Source: Beijerinckia sp. 28-YEA-48
GTDB lineage: Bacteria > Pseudomonadota > Alphaproteobacteria > Rhizobiales > Beijerinckiaceae
Direction of reading: 5' to 3'
NCBI RefSeq assembly: GCF_900104955.1
Contig: NZ_FNSI01000001.1
Span: 964,001-1,028,000 of the forward strand
DNA length: 64,000 nucleotides
Shown here piece by piece: positions 35,887 through 45,995 of this stretch. The position numbers were made by a program, and so were the translations under genes. Numbering within the stretch: position 1 is the first letter of the stretch; each line of letters opens with the position of its first letter. The notes under the pieces were generated by a model that saw only the letters and a program-made list of their open reading frames with translations, did no database searches and was not told the DNA's origin.

Positions 35887-37176
35887 ATGAAATCAATTTC
35901 GCGGCGCGCCTTCACTTTGGGCTTCACCGGCGCGGCGTTGGGGCTTCCCTTGGCCTCCGCCTTTGCGGCCGATGACTTCGACAGCGGCCAGGCCGAATGG
36001 CAGCAGAAATTCGACGGCGACGCGCGCCTGCGCGTGCCGCGTTCCGAAACGCCGCTCCTGTCGCAGCAGACCATTTCGGGCACCGAGCAGGCGATCGCGC
36101 AATATCAAGCGCTCGCCGGTCGCGGCGGCTGGCAGACGGTGCCGTCCAACGCCACCCTCAAGATCGGCTCGCGCGGCCCGGCCGTGGTGTCCTTGCGCCA
36201 GCGCCTGATCATCACCGGCGACCTTGACCAGCAGGCCGGCGATTCTCCGGTGTTCGATTCCTATGTCGAGGCCGGCGTGCGCCGTTTCCAGGCTCGTCAT
36301 GGCATCGGCCAGACCGGCATTGTCGCCAAGCAGACGTTCACCGAGATGAACGTGCCGATCCAGACCCGCATCCGCCAGCTCGAGACCAATCTGGTGCGCT
36401 TGCGTGCCTTTTCCGGGAACCTCGGCAACCGCTACGTTATGCTCAACATTCCCGCCGCCGCCGTCGAGACGGTGGAGAACGGCCAGATCGCCACCCATCA
36501 CCAGGCCGGCGTCGGCAAGATCGATCGCCAGTCGCCCGTCATGCAGGCGCGCGCGCTGTCGGTGAACTTCAACCCATTCTGGACGGTTCCTGCCTCGATC
36601 ATCCGCAAGGATTTGATCCCCAAGATGCAGCAGGATGCGAACTATCTCACCGAGAACAAGATCCGCATCTTCACCCGCCAGGGCCAGGAATTGCAGCCCT
36701 CGCAGGTGAACTGGAACTCCAACGAAGCGACGAACTATATGTTCCGCCAAGATCCGGGCGGCGAGATCAACTCGCTCGGCTTCGTGCGCATCGACATCGC
36801 CAATCCGCATGGCGTCTATATGCACGACACGCCGGCCAAGGGCATTTTCGGCGACGACTATCGCTTCGTCTCCTCGGGCTGCGTGCGCGTGCAGAACGTG
36901 CGCGACTATGTCGCCTGGCTGCTCAAGGACAACCCCGGCTGGGATCGTCCCAAGATCGACGAGGCCATCCGGTCCGGCCAGCGCATCGACGTGCGCCTGA
37001 CGCCGGCGGTCAATGTCTATTGGGTTTATATCACCGCCTGGGCGAACGAGAATCTCATCCAGTTCCGCGATGACATCTATCGCCGCGACGGTTTCGGTGG
37101 TGGCGCTGTGGCGCAGAGCGCCCCGATCAACAATGCCAACGCGGCCGACGACGATCTGCTGCCGCCGATCCGCTAA
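35887..37176 (+). CDS. ldtP: L,D-transpeptidase (LdtP-like)
   Basis: A 429-residue exported enzyme with a Tat-like signal (SISRRAFTLGFTGAALGLPLASAFAA). Order: N-terminal region, a peptidoglycan-binding domain near residues 85-160 (KIGSRGPAVVSLRQRL ... VEAGVRRFQARHGIGQTG), then the YkuD catalytic domain with HDTPAKGIFG and SSGCVRV, where C332 is the nucleophile. It forms 3-3 cross-links or attaches proteins to meso-diaminopimelate. LdtR-dependent ldtP is known in Rhizobiales, and an ldtR copy is at 21341. The ATG at 35887 follows GGGTGA; a TTG four codons earlier is in frame. A strong terminator follows. Confidence 0.9.
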   Translation: MKSISRRAFTLGFTGAALGLPLASAFAADDFDSGQAEWQQKFDGDARLRVPRSETPLLSQQTISGTEQAIAQYQALAGRGGWQTVPSNATLKIGSRGPAVVSLRQRLIITGDLDQQAGDSPVFDSYVEAGVRRFQARHGIGQTGIVAKQTFTEMNVPIQTRIRQLETNLVRLRAFSGNLGNRYVMLNIPAAAVETVENGQIATHHQAGVGKIDRQSPVMQARALSVNFNPFWTVPASIIRKDLIPKMQQDANYLTENKIRIFTRQGQELQPSQVNWNSNEATNYMFRQDPGGEINSLGFVRIDIANPHGVYMHDTPAKGIFGDDYRFVSSGCVRVQNVRDYVAWLLKDNPGWDRPKIDEAIRSGQRIDVRLTPAVNVYWVYITAWANENLIQFRDDIYRRDGFGGGAVAQSAPINNANAADDDLLPPIR

Positions 37177-37199
37177 ACATCGGCTGGATTGAAACGACG

Positions 37200-37232
37200 A
37201 AGCCCCGGACCGAGAGGTCTGGGGCTTTTTGT
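37200..37232 (+). terminator. Rho-independent terminator after ldtP
   Basis: AAGCCCCGGACC and GGTCTGGGGCTT form a long stem with one mismatch and a short GAGA loop, followed by five T. It lies 24 bases after the ldtP stop. Confidence 0.95.
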
Positions 37233-37266
37233 TTCTTGTGCGGTCATACGGGATTGGATCATAAAA

Positions 37267-37298
37267 ATCGTATAACGATAGTATTATTACGTCCGTAA
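37267..37298. promoter_or_regulatory. Two palindromes upstream of the quinol oxidase operon
   Basis: ATCGTATAACGAT (37267-37279) is a perfect 5-3-5 palindrome, and TTACGTCCGTAA (37287-37298) a perfect 5-2-5 one. Both lie in the AT-rich stretch 57-88 bases before the cyoA start, where a promoter is expected. The regulator is unknown. Confidence 0.5.
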
Positions 37299-37354
37299 AT
37301 TCATTGCGAAGCCCTCAGGGGTTGAATAGGCTGGTATCCTGCTTCCTTGAGGAT

Positions 37355-38257
37355 ATGCCATTGCTCGCAAGATCAGCGCGCATCGCGATAGGAGCTCTTG
37401 CTTTACCCCTGGCGGGGTGTAGCGGCGTGCTTGATCCGCAGGGACCAGTCGGGGCCGCCGAAAAGCTGATCCTGTTCAATGCGCTCGCAATCATGCTGGT
37501 CATTGTCGTGCCGACAATCGTAGCGACGCTGGCCTTCGCCTGGTGGTTTCGCGCTTCCAATACCCGAGCCCAATACCGTCCTTACTGGGCCTTCTCCGGG
37601 ACGTTGGAATTGATCGTCTGGGCGATCCCGGCCTTGGTCGTCATCTTTCTTGGCGGCATCGCCTGGTTCGGATCTCAAGCTCTCGATCCGTATCGTCCGC
37701 TGCCGAGCAAGGATAAGCCTGTCGAGATCGAAGTGGTGTCGCTCGATTGGAAATGGCTCTTCATCTATCCAGACGATGGCATTGCCACCGTCAATCAGCT
37801 GGTCATTCCTGTCGGCAGGCCGGTTCATTTCCGCCTGACGTCTTCGGGTGTGATGAACAGTTTCTTCGTGCCGCAGCTCGGCAGCCAGATCTACACGATG
37901 GCGGGCATGACGTCGCAGCTCCACCTGCAGGCCGATCGTGCCGGAACCTTCGAAGGTCTCTCGGCTCAGTTCAGCGGCGAGGGCTTTTCCGGCATGCGGT
38001 TCGAGACGCGTGCCATGGCGCCCGCTGATTACGCGGCTTGGATCTCCAGCACGAAGGCGACGGGGCCGCATCTCGATCAAGCCGCCTATGCCGATCTGGT
38101 GAAGCCCAGCAAGAACGTTGCGCCCAGCATATTCAGCTCTGTCGAGCCGGGCTTGTTCGACAAGATCGTCTCTGGGACCGCGTCCAGTGGATCCTCGTCA
38201 GCTGCTGGGAGCGGCATGGAGCATGGTGCCTCCCGACGGATGGAAAGGAAGCCGTAA
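37355..38257 (+). CDS. cyoA: Quinol oxidase subunit II (bo3 type)
   Basis: A 300-residue lipoprotein subunit. The lipobox is LAGC with Cys22. Two membrane spans follow (residues 40-110), then a cupredoxin-like domain with [17 protein letters not shown] and [17 protein letters not shown]. It lacks the Cu-A ligands of cytochrome c oxidases, which marks it as a quinol oxidase. CyoA helps bind ubiquinol at the periplasmic side. Its stop overlaps the start of the next gene by one base (TAATG). The ATG at 37355 begins the lipoprotein signal. Confidence 0.94.
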   Translation: MPLLARSARIAIGALALPLAGCSGVLDPQGPVGAAEKLILFNALAIMLVIVVPTIVATLAFAWWFRASNTRAQYRPYWAFSGTLELIVWAIPALVVIFLGGIAWFGSQALDPYRPLPSKDKPVEIEVVSLDWKWLFIYPDDGIATVNQLVIPVGRPVHFRLTSSGVMNSFFVPQLGSQIYTMAGMTSQLHLQADRAGTFEGLSAQFSGEGFSGMRFETRAMAPADYAAWISSTKATGPHLDQAAYADLVKPSKNVAPSIFSSVEPGLFDKIVSGTASSGSSSAAGSGMEHGASRRMERKP

Positions 38258-40908
38258 TGCTCGGCAAGCTGAGTTGGTCGTCCGTTCCGCTCGATCAGCC
38301 GATCCCGTTGATCGCTTCCCTCGCGGTGGTCGTTGGCATTGTCGCCGTGCTCGGATGGATCACCGTCAAAGGCTATTGGCCCTATCTGTGGCACGAGTGG
38401 ATCACCTCGGTCGATCACAAACGGATCGGCGTCATGTACTGCCTGCTGGCGCTGATCATGCTGCTGCGCGGGTTCATCGACGCGCTGATGATGCGCTCGC
38501 AGCAGGCCATGGCCTATGCTTCGCAAGGCTATCTGCCGGCCGATCACTTTAATCAGATCTTTTCGGCCCATGGGACGATCATGATCTTTCTGGTGGCGAT
38601 GCCATTCGTCATTGGGCTGATGAACTTCGCCGTTCCCTTGCAGCTCGGCGTTCGCGACGTGGCGTTTCCCACCTTCAATTCGGTGAGCTTCTGGTTGACC
38701 GCGTCGGCGGCGCTGCTCGTCAACATGTCGCTTTTGATCGGCGAATTCGCGCAGACCGGCTGGCTGGTTTATCCGCCGCTGTCGGAGCTGCAATTCTCGC
38801 CAGGTGTCGGGGTCGACTATTATCTGTGGGCCATCCAAATATCAGGCGTCGGAACGCTTCTGACCGGGATCAATTTCGTCACCACGATTCTGAAGGTGCG
38901 TGCGCCAGGCATGACACTGACGCATATGCCGATCTTTTGCTGGACGGCGCTCGCCGCCAGCCTACTCATCGTTGCCGCATTCCCGATTTTGACGGCGACG
39001 CTCGGCATGCTGCTGCTGGATCGCTATCTCGGCTTCCACTTCTTCACGGTGGAAGCGGGTGGCAATCCGATGATGTATATCAATCTCATCTGGGCCTGGG
39101 GACATCCGGAAGTCTACATTCTGATCCTGCCCGCCTTCGGCGTCTTTTCCGAAGTGGTCTCGACTTTCTCCGGCAAGCCCTTGTTCGGCTACCGCTCGAT
39201 GATCGCGGCGACGATGGCGATCTGCGTGCTCTCCTTCATGGTGTGGCTGCATCACTTTTTCACCATGGGGGCAGGGGCCGATGTCAACGGCTTCTTTGGT
39301 GTCGCGACGATGATCATCGCCGTGCCCACCGGCGTGAAGATTTTCAATTGGCTGTTCACGATGTGGGGCGGCCGGATTCGCTTCTACACGCCGCTGCTGT
39401 GGACGATTGCCTTCATGGTGACGTTCACGATCGGGGGCATGACCGGCGTGCTGATGGCGATCCCGCCCGCCGATTTTGTCCTGCACAATTCGCTGTTTCT
39501 CGTCGCGCATTTCCACAATGTGCTGATCGGTGGACTGCTGTTTGGCTGTTTCGCCGGCTACAGCTATTGGTTTCCGAAGGCGTTCGGTTTCAAGCTCGAT
39601 GAACGATGGGGGAAGGCGGCCTTCTGGTTCTGGGTCGTTGGCTTCTACGTAGCTTTCATGCCGCTTTATGTTCTCGGTCTCCAAGGCATGACGCGACGCA
39701 TGCAGAGTTATGATGTTGCGGGTTGGCAGCCATGGCTGCTTGTGGCCGCCGGCGGCGCCGGGCTCATTCTGTGTGGGATTCTCTGTCAGATCGGCCAGCT
39801 CGTTTACTCGATCAAGCATCGCGCCGCCTTGCGCGACACCACCGGCGATCCTTGGGACGGGCGAACCCTGGAATGGATCACGGCTTCGCCGCCGCCGGCC
39901 TATAATTTCGCGGTGCTGCCCAATGTGTTTGGGGAAGAGGCCTATTGGGGGATCAAGCAGATCGCGCTTGCGCAGCATCAGCTGACCGATCTGCCTGATT
40001 ACGCGGATATCGAATTGCCGCGCAACAGTCCGACGGGCTTTGTGGCGTCATTCTTCGCTGTCGTGACGGGCTTCGCTTTTATCTGGCACATCTGGTGGAT
40101 GGTTCTGGCAGGTCTTTTCGGAGCTTTTGCCGTCTTTGTCGTCTTCGCCTGGCGCGACCGTTCCGAATATGAACTGCCGGCCGCGGAGGTGGCTCGGATC
40201 GATCATGAGCGGCGTCAGGCGCGCATTGCTTTGGTCGAAGGCCGTGAACCGGGCATTACCGCCATCGCGCCTGCGCGCGAGATCGACCACGATCCCAATC
40301 AACTGGGCCTGTGGCCGGGGGCCAACGAGGAGTTCAAGGGGCCGGCCTCCAAGCGGATCATCAGTGCCTATGGCTTCTGGATCTTTCTGCTCTCCGATTT
40401 CGTCATGTTCTCGGGATTCTATGCGGCCTATGCCGTCCTGTCGCACGCGACCGCTGGAGGGCCTGGCCCCCAGGATCTGTTTGATCTGAACACGGTGGCG
40501 CTCGAAACAGCCTTCCTCTTGCTGTCGAGTTTTGCCTGCGGCATGGCGACGATCGCCAGCAACGTCCGCAATATGCTTTGGACACAGATCTTCTATCTGA
40601 TCACCGGCTTGCTGGGCGCCGGCTTCCTCTATCTCGAACTGCGCGAATTCGCCCATATGCTGGCGGCAGGCCACGGGCCCAGCAGCAGTGCGTTCCTGTC
40701 GTCGTTCTTCGCGCTCGTCGGGCTGCACGGCGCCCATGTGACGGTGGGCTTGTTGTGGCTGGGGACGATGATGGCGCAGTTCTGGGCCAAGGGTTTTAGG
40801 CCCGACATCATGCGGCGCGGGCTGAGCTTTGCTTTGTTCTGGCACGCGCTCGATATCATCTGGGTTGGCATTTTCACCAATGTCTATCTTCTGGGAACAA
40901 GCCCATGA
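38257..40908 (+). CDS. Fused quinol oxidase subunits I and III (CyoB-CyoC)
   Basis: An 883-residue fusion. Residues 1 to about 665 are subunit I: low-spin haem histidine in [10 protein letters not shown], the Cu-B site [13 protein letters not shown] with H283 and the cross-linked Y287, [10 protein letters not shown], and [10 protein letters not shown] linker rich in charged residues ([23 protein letters not shown]) leads to residues 699-883, which are subunit III with [32 protein letters not shown] and [14 protein letters not shown]. Separate cyoB and cyoC genes are usual. The complex oxidises ubiquinol, reduces oxygen to water and pumps protons. There is no internal stop or frameshift at the junction. 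Confidence 0.95.
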   Translation: MLGKLSWSSVPLDQPIPLIASLAVVVGIVAVLGWITVKGYWPYLWHEWITSVDHKRIGVMYCLLALIMLLRGFIDALMMRSQQAMAYASQGYLPADHFNQIFSAHGTIMIFLVAMPFVIGLMNFAVPLQLGVRDVAFPTFNSVSFWLTASAALLVNMSLLIGEFAQTGWLVYPPLSELQFSPGVGVDYYLWAIQISGVGTLLTGINFVTTILKVRAPGMTLTHMPIFCWTALAASLLIVAAFPILTATLGMLLLDRYLGFHFFTVEAGGNPMMYINLIWAWGHPEVYILILPAFGVFSEVVSTFSGKPLFGYRSMIAATMAICVLSFMVWLHHFFTMGAGADVNGFFGVATMIIAVPTGVKIFNWLFTMWGGRIRFYTPLLWTIAFMVTFTIGGMTGVLMAIPPADFVLHNSLFLVAHFHNVLIGGLLFGCFAGYSYWFPKAFGFKLDERWGKAAFWFWVVGFYVAFMPLYVLGLQGMTRRMQSYDVAGWQPWLLVAAGGAGLILCGILCQIGQLVYSIKHRAALRDTTGDPWDGRTLEWITASPPPAYNFAVLPNVFGEEAYWGIKQIALAQHQLTDLPDYADIELPRNSPTGFVASFFAVVTGFAFIWHIWWMVLAGLFGAFAVFVVFAWRDRSEYELPAAEVARIDHERRQARIALVEGREPGITAIAPAREIDHDPNQLGLWPGANEEFKGPASKRIISAYGFWIFLLSDFVMFSGFYAAYAVLSHATAGGPGPQDLFDLNTVALETAFLLLSSFACGMATIASNVRNMLWTQIFYLITGLLGAGFLYLELREFAHMLAAGHGPSSSAFLSSFFALVGLHGAHVTVGLLWLGTMMAQFWAKGFRPDIMRRGLSFALFWHALDIIWVGIFTNVYLLGTSP

Positions 40909-41321
40909 GCAACCATCATCACAACCACACCGATTGGCACACGGATACCGCGCCTGGCGATCAGGAAGGCGACCATCACGATATCGCGGGCGCCGTCCGC
41001 AATTATCTGATCGGCTTCGTCTTGGCGGCTGCCCTGACGGCCGGTTCATTCTGGGTCGCGAGCGGAACGAGCTTTATTTACACGCCTGGCGTGCCGATGG
41101 CGCTGGCGGCGCTCGCCATCGGCCAGATGGGCGTGCATCTGGCGTTCTTCCTGCACATCACGACCGGCCCCGACAACACCAACAATGTCATCGCGCTCGC
41201 CTTCGGCGTTCTCATTGTCGGCATCGTCATCGCTGGATCCCTGTGGATCATGTATCACCTCAACGCCAACATGATGGTGCCGGGCAATCTCATGGATATG
41301 CGCATGCAGCCGGGGCTGTAA
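40905..41321 (+). CDS. cyoD: Quinol oxidase subunit IV
   Basis: A 138-residue membrane protein with a histidine-rich N-terminus ([12 protein letters not shown]) and three spans. [36 protein letters not shown] and [13 protein letters not shown] are typical of CyoD, which helps assemble Cu-B in bo3 oxidase. It overlaps the fused subunit I/III gene by 4 bases (ATGA). The operon ends here; no cyoE (haem O synthase) is adjacent, so haem O must come from elsewhere. Confidence 0.94.
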   Translation: MSNHHHNHTDWHTDTAPGDQEGDHHDIAGAVRNYLIGFVLAAALTAGSFWVASGTSFIYTPGVPMALAALAIGQMGVHLAFFLHITTGPDNTNNVIALAFGVLIVGIVIAGSLWIMYHLNANMMVPGNLMDMRMQPGL

Positions 41322-41398
41322 GCTCAGTGAAATACGACTAAGACGGGTTGAAGCGAGGAGCCAGGCAAAATCGCATTTCTTTCGAAACGGGATTTGCC

Positions 41399-42007
41399 CT
41401 AGCAACCGCGGCAAATGTCCTGGATCTTTTTGAGGGTCTGGTTGCCACCATTGATCAGCTTCTGATAGGAGCGCTCTTCTTCGTCGCGGCTGGCGCTGTG
41501 GGGTTCGGGCTGCTGCATGACTGGCAGGGCATTGACGGTGAAGATGCGAACGCCGGCCTTTTGCGCATCGGTTTCGAAATTCTTGAACGGCTGAGAAACC
41601 CTCCAGCCATCGGCTTCCTGGGTCGTATTGAAGGCGACCAAAAAGAACGTTGTCGGTGGCACGCCGTCTATGGCGCTGGGGCTGGTGTCGTGGGAGACAA
41701 GCCGGCCATTGAAAGCTGGCAGGCTCTCGGTCAGCTTGGTGGTTAGGGCAGGGACGAGGGTTGCGTCTGTCGTCGACGTCATCTCGACCGCAGCATAGGT
41801 GCTGATGGCGATATCGGAACGGTTCGCGCGCCGTTCACCGGGAACGTGCAGGCCATGTGGACCATGGACGCCATGGATCCCGCTGTGGAACCCGCCGCCT
41901 CCGCCAAAGCCACCGCCCATATGGCCGCCTCCCCGAGCACTCGCCAGCGCTGGCCAGAGGGCGAGGGGGATGAGGAGAAAAAGCGAAACAGGTCTCAACA
42001 CGATCAT
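41399..42007 (-). CDS. Secreted protein with glycine-rich N-terminus, unknown function
   Basis: A 202-residue protein with a Sec signal (residues 1-24, ending ALASAR) followed by a Gly/His-rich stretch (GGGHMGGGFGGGGGFHSG and HGVHGPHGLH). The rest looks globular: a strand-rich part with TTTFFLVAFNTTQEADGW, and a C-terminal helix ending in IQDICRGC with paired cysteines. No family is recognised. It converges with the cyo operon. The ATG at 42007 begins the signal; the frame is open further upstream without one. Confidence 0.65.
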   Translation of the reverse strand: MIVLRPVSLFLLIPLALWPALASARGGGHMGGGFGGGGGFHSGIHGVHGPHGLHVPGERRANRSDIAISTYAAVEMTSTTDATLVPALTTKLTESLPAFNGRLVSHDTSPSAIDGVPPTTFFLVAFNTTQEADGWRVSQPFKNFETDAQKAGVRIFTVNALPVMQQPEPHSASRDEEERSYQKLINGGNQTLKKIQDICRGC

Positions 42008-42392
42008 TCTCCCGGCTGCCCGCGGCCCGAAGCCGGAGGAGCTATCACGGGATTGGAGCAACACTACGAACGGTCCTCGAAAGATTGGGGGAGAACTCAC
42101 AGCGAGCGGAGGGCACCATCTTCGTTTGCGCTTGGATGGCACCGCCCGCTGACTGGCCGCAAATGCTTCCTCCGGCTGAACAATCCGAGGTGGTTTAGAC
42201 GGGAACGATCATTGCGCTGGTAGCATGGCTCGTCTTCTCTTTGCGCCTTTGCGGGAGCCAGCGAACAGGAGCAGAATATTGTCATTGATGTCGTGATGGG
42301 ACGCAACAATTGCGTTAGCGCGTTTGAATTATCAGCTGGCGATTGTTCCGCTGGGTCGCGTGAAACGGTCGCCGCTTATTCGGGAGGTCGCG

Positions 42393-42581
42393 ATGCCAAA
42401 CGGGTCTGTCCGCTGGCTGCTTATTCTTCCTTACATCGGACTGTTGTGGGTGCCTTTCTATAACAGGCACGATCCGGTGTTGTTCGGCTTTCCATTTTTC
42501 TATTGGTACCAACTGGCCTGGGTTCCGCTCTCGGCGCTCCTGACGTGGATCGTCTATAGGAGCATGCCCCATGACGACTGA
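42393..42581 (+). CDS. DUF3311 small membrane protein
   Basis: A 62-residue protein with two membrane spans (WLLILPYIGLLWVPFYN and WYQLAWVPLSALLTWIVY), a clear DUF3311 member. It usually partners a sodium:solute symporter, and here overlaps that gene by 11 bases. GGGAGG lies 6 bases before the ATG at 42393. Confidence 0.9.
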   Translation: MPNGSVRWLLILPYIGLLWVPFYNRHDPVLFGFPFFYWYQLAWVPLSALLTWIVYRSMPHDD

Positions 42582-44046
42582 AGTCGACACCACCGCACTT
42601 GCGGTCTTCACCTTCTTCTTCGTGCTGGTCACGGTGATGGGATTCATCGCGGCGCGCTGGCGCCGGCCCGCGACGCTGGCGCGGATCGATGAATGGGGAT
42701 TGGGCGGGCGCTCCTTCGGCACATGGATCACCTGGTTTCTCATCGGCGGTGATTTCTATACCGCCTATACGGTGATCGCTGTTCCCGCGCTGGTCTATGC
42801 TGTCGGCGCTTACGGCTTCTTTGCCTTGCCATATACGATCATCGTTTATCCCTTCGTCTTCCTCGTCATGCCGGTTTTGTGGAAACGAGCGCGCGATCTG
42901 AACTACATCACTGCCGCCGATGTGGTGCATGGGCAATATGGCTCGCGGGCGCTTGAACTGGCGGTGGCGGCCACCGGCGTCATCGCCACCATGCCCTATA
43001 TCGCCTTGCAGCTCGTCGGTATGACGGCGGCGTTGAGGGCGCTGGGCCTGCATGGCGAAATCCCGCTGGCGATCGCCTTCATCGTGCTGGCGCTTTACAC
43101 CTATTCGGCGGGCTTGCGCGCCCCGGCACTGATCGCCTTCGTCAAGGACATCATGATCTATATCGTGGTGATCGCAGCGGTGGCGTTGATCCCCTCGCGG
43201 CTCGGCGGCTATGCGCATGTGTTCGAAGCTGCCGATGCGGCCTTCAAGGCTAAGGGGTCGGGAAGCCTGTTGCTCGAGGGCAATCAATATGTCGCCTATG
43301 CGACCCTGGCGCTTGGTTCGGCGCTGGCCGCCTTTATGTATCCGCACACGCTGACCGGTATTTTCGCGTCGAAGAGCGGCAATACCATTCGCAAGAACGC
43401 GGTCCTGCTGCCAGTCTATACGCTGCTGCTCGGTCTGCTCGCGCTGCTCGGCTATATGGGCCATGCCGCCAGCTTGAAACTGTCGAGCCCCAACGACGTG
43501 GTGCCGCAACTGTTCAAGACTCTGTTCCCGAGCTGGTTTGCGGGTTTCGCTTTCGCTGCCATTGCCATCGGCGCCTTGGTGCCGGCGGCGGTCATGAGCA
43601 TCGGCGCGGCCAATCTGTTCACGCGCAATTTCTGGAAGGCTTATATCAACCCGGCGGTCAGCGAGGCGGGGGAGGCCAATGTGGCGAAGATGACGTCGCT
43701 GGTCATCAAGGCTGGGGCGCTGCTCGTCATTCTGTTCCTGCCGACGCAGTTCGCACTCGACTTGCAGCTGCTTGGCGGCGTGTGGATCCTGCAGACATTG
43801 CCGGCGGTGGTGTTCGGCCTCTACACCAATTGGTTCCGCGCGCCGGCTCTGTTCGCGGGATGGTTTGTCGGTTTCTTCGGCGGCACATATCTCGCCTGGG
43901 ACGCCGGCTTGAAACCGCTGCATGCGGTCAGCCTGGGCGGTACGCCAGTGACCATCTATATCGGCCTGTTGGCGCTGGCCGCTAATATCATCGTCGCCTG
44001 CGTGCTGAACGCAATTCTGCCGGCGCGGGAGACGGCCAGGGCGTAA
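42571..44046 (+). CDS. Sodium:solute symporter family permease (MctP-like)
   Basis: A 491-residue, 13-span permease of the SSS family. The opening TTALAVFTFFFVLVTVMGFIAA and EWGLGGRSFGTWITWFLIGGDFYTAYTVIAVPAL are like MctP, the rhizobial monocarboxylate transporter for lactate, pyruvate and alanine. It begins inside the DUF3311 gene, so the two are coupled. The substrate is likely a short monocarboxylate, by family and partner only. It ends 14 bases from a convergent MFS gene. Confidence 0.9.
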   Translation: MTTEVDTTALAVFTFFFVLVTVMGFIAARWRRPATLARIDEWGLGGRSFGTWITWFLIGGDFYTAYTVIAVPALVYAVGAYGFFALPYTIIVYPFVFLVMPVLWKRARDLNYITAADVVHGQYGSRALELAVAATGVIATMPYIALQLVGMTAALRALGLHGEIPLAIAFIVLALYTYSAGLRAPALIAFVKDIMIYIVVIAAVALIPSRLGGYAHVFEAADAAFKAKGSGSLLLEGNQYVAYATLALGSALAAFMYPHTLTGIFASKSGNTIRKNAVLLPVYTLLLGLLALLGYMGHAASLKLSSPNDVVPQLFKTLFPSWFAGFAFAAIAIGALVPAAVMSIGAANLFTRNFWKAYINPAVSEAGEANVAKMTSLVIKAGALLVILFLPTQFALDLQLLGGVWILQTLPAVVFGLYTNWFRAPALFAGWFVGFFGGTYLAWDAGLKPLHAVSLGGTPVTIYIGLLALAANIIVACVLNAILPARETARA

Positions 44047-44059
44047 GCGCCTTAGCCGC

Positions 44060-45283
44060 TTATTCCGCTGGCTCGCAAATCGCAGCGTCGACCGGCGCGT
44101 TGGAGCCATCGCCCGCGAGCGTGCGTTGGCCGAGCAGCACGGTCGTGAGGGCGATGAGGCTGGCTGCGACCGAAACCCAGAAGCCATTGTAGGCGCCGAA
44201 TGTGTCGACCACCCAACCGGTGACAAAAGCGCCGAGCGCCATGCCGATGCCGATCCCCGTCATCACCCAGGTGATGCCTTCGGTCAGTAGGGCGGGGGGC
44301 ACACGCCGTTCGATCAGGCCGAAAGAGGTGATGAAGGTCGGCGAGACCGCGACGCCACTGACGAAAAGCGCCAGCGCCAGCACGGGCACCGTGTTAGCGA
44401 GGAGCAGCGGCAGCGTCGTCACGACGATGACGGATACGGCGATGGCCAACTGTTTTTGCAACGGCATGCGCAAGTTCAGCGCGCCGACAATGATGCCGAC
44501 GAGGAAGGACCCAACCGCATAGACGCCGATGGCGAGACTCGCCGCGCCAGGCTGACCCAATTGCTTGGTGATCGCGACTGTCGTTACCTCCGCCGTGGCG
44601 AAGATCGCGCCGATGAAGATCAGGGCGAAGGTGATGATCTGCACCGGCCGCAACAGGATGGCCGATTGCCGCCCGCCAAGCTGGATCGGCCGCACCTTGG
44701 GTTCTGTTGATCGCTGCAAAATGAAAGCGGTGGAGCCGATGGCCAAGCATAAAGTCGAGACGAGCACGCCTGCTTCAGGAAAGAGCGAGACGCTCAGGCC
44801 GACCGACAACGACGCACCGGCGATATAGACGAGTTCGTCGGCCACCGATTCAAACGCGAAAGCGGTGTTGAGTTGCGGGCGGCCGCGGAAAATCTCGGTC
44901 CAGCGGGCGCGCACCATGGCAGGCATGCTGGGCATGGTGGCCGCGAACAGGGCGGCCACGAACAAGGTCCAAGTGGGCCAGCGCAGGTGCGTGGCCACCA
45001 TTAAAGCGGTGAAGGCGAGGACGGAGATGACGGTCGCGGGCACGAGCAGCCGCGTCTGGCCGTAACGATCGACCAGGCGGGAGATTTGCGGGGCGATCAG
45101 CGCATTGGTCAGCGCGAAGGTGGCCGCGACAGCGCCGGCCAGCCAGTATTCGCCATGGGTCTGCGACAGCATGGCGACGATGCCGATGGCCTCCATGGCG
45201 ATCGGCAGGCGGGCGATGAAGCCGGCGGCGGCGAAACCTTTGGCGCCCGGGGTGCGGAAAATCTCTGCATAGGGATTGGGCAT
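44060..45283 (-). CDS. MFS transporter (12 spans)
   Basis: A 407-residue major facilitator with about twelve spans. ISRLVDRYGQTRLLVPATVIS serves as motif A, and the central GVYAVGSFLVGIIVGALNLRMPLQKQL starts the second half. It resembles exporters of the type regulated by neighbouring TetR proteins. It is divergent from the TetR gene at 45396, and two operator-like palindromes lie between them. Substrate unknown. Confidence 0.9.
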   Translation of the reverse strand: MPNPYAEIFRTPGAKGFAAAGFIARLPIAMEAIGIVAMLSQTHGEYWLAGAVAATFALTNALIAPQISRLVDRYGQTRLLVPATVISVLAFTALMVATHLRWPTWTLFVAALFAATMPSMPAMVRARWTEIFRGRPQLNTAFAFESVADELVYIAGASLSVGLSVSLFPEAGVLVSTLCLAIGSTAFILQRSTEPKVRPIQLGGRQSAILLRPVQIITFALIFIGAIFATAEVTTVAITKQLGQPGAASLAIGVYAVGSFLVGIIVGALNLRMPLQKQLAIAVSVIVVTTLPLLLANTVPVLALALFVSGVAVSPTFITSFGLIERRVPPALLTEGITWVMTGIGIGMALGAFVTGWVVDTFGAYNGFWVSVAASLIALTTVLLGQRTLAGDGSNAPVDAAICEPAE

Positions 45284-45312
45284 TGCCCGGGCTCCTCGAC
45301 CCTTGAAAACTT

Positions 45313-45359
45313 ACATACATTGCGTATGTTGATCAAATAAGAAGATACGTCGCGTATGT
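45313..45359. promoter_or_regulatory. Two TetR-type operators between MFS and TetR genes
   Basis: ACATACATTGCGTATGT (45313-45329) is a perfect 6-5-6 palindrome. AGATACGTCGCGTATGT (45343-45359) matches it at 14 of 17 bases. The two copies start exactly 30 bases apart, about three helical turns, so two dimers could bind the same face. They lie in the 112-base gap and would let the TetR protein repress both genes. Confidence 0.85.
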
Positions 45360-45395
45360 CAACCGTTCGCGACAGCCCTGTGACCGGAGTTTTTG

Positions 45396-45989
45396 ATGGC
45401 GCACAAACCGCGCAAGGAGATGATCGCCGAGACCCGCGCCAAGCTGATCGCTGCGGCCCGCAAGGCGTTCGCCGAAAAAGGCTATGCTGAAGCCTCGATG
45501 GATGATTTCACCGCCGAGGCCGGCCTGACCCGTGGCGCGCTCTATCACCATTTCGGCGACAAGAAAGGCCTGCTGGCGGCTGTGGTGACGCAGATCGACG
45601 GGGAAATGGTGGAGCGGCTCAACGCCATATCCGCCAAGGCGCCCTCGCGCTGGCAAGGGTTTTTGGACGAGAATATTGGCTATCTCGAAATGGCGCTGGA
45701 GCCGGAAATCCAACGGATTGTCCTGCGCGATGGCCCAGCGGTGTTGGGCGATCCATCGCTGTGGCCAGAAACGGAAGGCTGTGTTGCCACGATCACGGCC
45801 ACTGTCGCGCGCCTGAAAGCGGAGGGGGTGATCGCCGACGTCGATGCGGAAGCGGTGGCGCGGCTGATCGTCGGCGCCTCGGCCTATGCGGCGAGTTGGA
45901 TCGCCAATTCGGGCGATCCGAAAGCGACCTCGGAAAAGGCCATTCCGGCATTCAAGGCGCTGATGGAAGGGGTGCTGTTGCGGGATTGA
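45396..45989 (+). CDS. TetR family repressor
   Basis: A 197-residue TetR-type regulator. The N-terminal helix-turn-helix is at residues 8-55 (EMIAETRAKLIAAARKAFAEKGYAEASMDDFTAEAGLTRGALYHHFGDKKGLLAAV). The C-terminal part (ALEPEIQRIVLRDGPAVLG) resembles the YbiH/TetR_C_33-like ligand domain, often tied to exporters. It probably represses the divergent MFS gene and itself through the two operators. GGAG lies 6 bases before the ATG at 45396. Confidence 0.92.
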   Translation: MAHKPRKEMIAETRAKLIAAARKAFAEKGYAEASMDDFTAEAGLTRGALYHHFGDKKGLLAAVVTQIDGEMVERLNAISAKAPSRWQGFLDENIGYLEMALEPEIQRIVLRDGPAVLGDPSLWPETEGCVATITATVARLKAEGVIADVDAEAVARLIVGASAYAASWIANSGDPKATSEKAIPAFKALMEGVLLRD

Positions 45990-45995
45990 TCTGGC

